From DSAR01 sp034437315 (GTDB lineage Bacteria > Chloroflexota > Anaerolineae > B4-G1), in NCBI GenBank assembly GCA_034437315.1, contig DAOTUC010000226.1:1-5301 (forward strand): a stretch of DNA of 5,301 nt. Direction: 5' to 3'. The notes under the pieces were generated by a model that saw only the letters and a list, made by a program, of their open reading frames with translations, searched no databases and had not been told where the DNA came from. Positions 4,831-5,301 of the stretch are shown in pieces. The first letter of the stretch is position 1. Every line of letters starts with the position of its first letter. Position numbers and translations under genes: made by a program.

Positions 4831-5301
4831 ATGAAACGTAATATTTGCTTCAACTTATCAGTGGCCCTTGGGATTGCGCTGCTTTTGACCGGCGGCGTCG
4901 TGATCGCCAGCCGGGCGCAGGCGCAAGGGTCAGGCCCGAATTTGCAGGAGGGACTGGCACCTCAATTTGCCGTAGACACCGCCTTTACCTACCAGGGGCG
5001 GCTGATTCAGAACGGCAACCCGATCAGTGATACCTGTGATTTCGAGTTCACGCTCTATGACGATAACGTCTTCCCCGCTCAAGTGGACGGCCCGGTGACA
5101 CAGACCAACGTGGCGGTTCAGGATGGCTACTTTGCGACCGAGGTCGATTTCGGCAGCGACGCCTTCACCGGTGAGGGCCGCCAGTTAGAGATCGCCGTGC
5201 GTTGCCCGGCCGGCAGTGGCAGTTATACCACGCTCAGCGGGCTGGTGATGCTCCACGCTGCGCCCTATGCGCACAGTTTGCGACCCGGGGCGGTGATCAG
5301 C
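4831..5301 (+). CDS. Secreted protein with N-terminal FTYQGRL-type beta domain (5' part, runs off window)
   Basis: The first 157 codons of a longer gene, with no stop before the edge. Residues 1-31 form a Sec signal peptide: basic start MKRN, hydrophobic core about 9-26, and AQA before a likely cut after Ala31. There is no lipobox cysteine, so a soluble or wall-exposed protein is expected. After a short linker comes a beta-rich domain: 'FTYQGRLIQNGNPI' (52-65), 'CDFEFTLYDD' (69-78), 'VAVQDGYFATEVDFG' (94-108), 'LEIAVRC' (119-125) and 'LHAAPYAHSLRPGAVIS' (141-157). This order matches an N-terminal domain I know from exported Chloroflexota and other bacterial proteins, often automatically named for tail-fibre-like C-termini. 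The usual 'PRQ.L...PYA' is here 'GLVMLHAAPYA'. Cys69 and Cys125 could form a disulfide outside the cell. Its role is unknown; surface or adhesive structure is a guess, and the C-terminal part that would decide lies outside. Confidence 0.85.
   Translation, partial: MKRNICFNLSVALGIALLLTGGVVIASRAQAQGSGPNLQEGLAPQFAVDTAFTYQGRLIQNGNPISDTCDFEFTLYDDNVFPAQVDGPVTQTNVAVQDGYFATEVDFGSDAFTGEGRQLEIAVRCPAGSGSYTTLSGLVMLHAAPYAHSLRPGAVIS

Noticed and set aside
4845..5030. Plus-strand ORF overlapping the secreted-protein gene in another frame
   Set aside because: It is a shadow of the gene starting at 4831, which has an AGGAGG site, a signal peptide and recognisable domain motifs.

Overview
The window looks like bacterial chromosome from the phylum Chloroflexota, probably Anaerolineae or a relative. 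This is inferred from family resemblance, not from a marker gene. The evidence is a large AfsR/LAL-like regulator with an N-terminal BTAD region and a second helix-turn-helix at its C-terminus, a small 'FVVRIWWE...WRGWVQH' protein, and a secreted protein opening with 'FTYQGRL' and reaching 'APYAHSLRPGA'. I associate all three with this phylum. The coding sequence is GC-rich at third positions; the gaps between genes are more AT-rich.

Layout. Bases 1-479 hold no gene I can name. They contain a GC-rich segment that folds on paper into a flush four-stem cloverleaf (1-60), a 12-bp palindrome (161-172), a hairpin bracketed by near-identical 10-mers (380-420), and a promoter with a perfect TATAAT box (467-472) placed so that the transcript of the next gene would begin at or one base before its ATG. 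Bases 480-4271 are one 1263-residue gene: OmpR-type winged helix, BTAD, STAND/AAA ATPase, about ten TPR-like repeats (eight in an exact 40-residue register), then a DeoR/HTH_11-like helix-turn-helix. Bases 4272-4536 are a non-coding spacer with degenerate octamer and heptamer repeats and a possible structured leader. Bases 4537-4758 encode a 73-residue protein of unknown function. Bases 4759-4830 carry a second, inverted copy of the octamer repeat and an AGGAGG ribosome binding site. From 4831 to the window end runs the 5' part of a secreted-protein gene, open at the edge.

How they may work together. All three genes point the same way. The large protein is a plausible ligand- or partner-sensing, ATP-dependent transcription factor with DNA-binding modules at both ends. 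The small protein and the secreted protein lie downstream but are separated from it by 265 bp of repeat-bearing spacer, so a single operon is uncertain. A regulator / small soluble protein / exported surface protein set is the most interesting reading of the window, but the link rests on proximity alone. I see no CRISPR array, tRNA, rRNA, transposase or intact mobile element.
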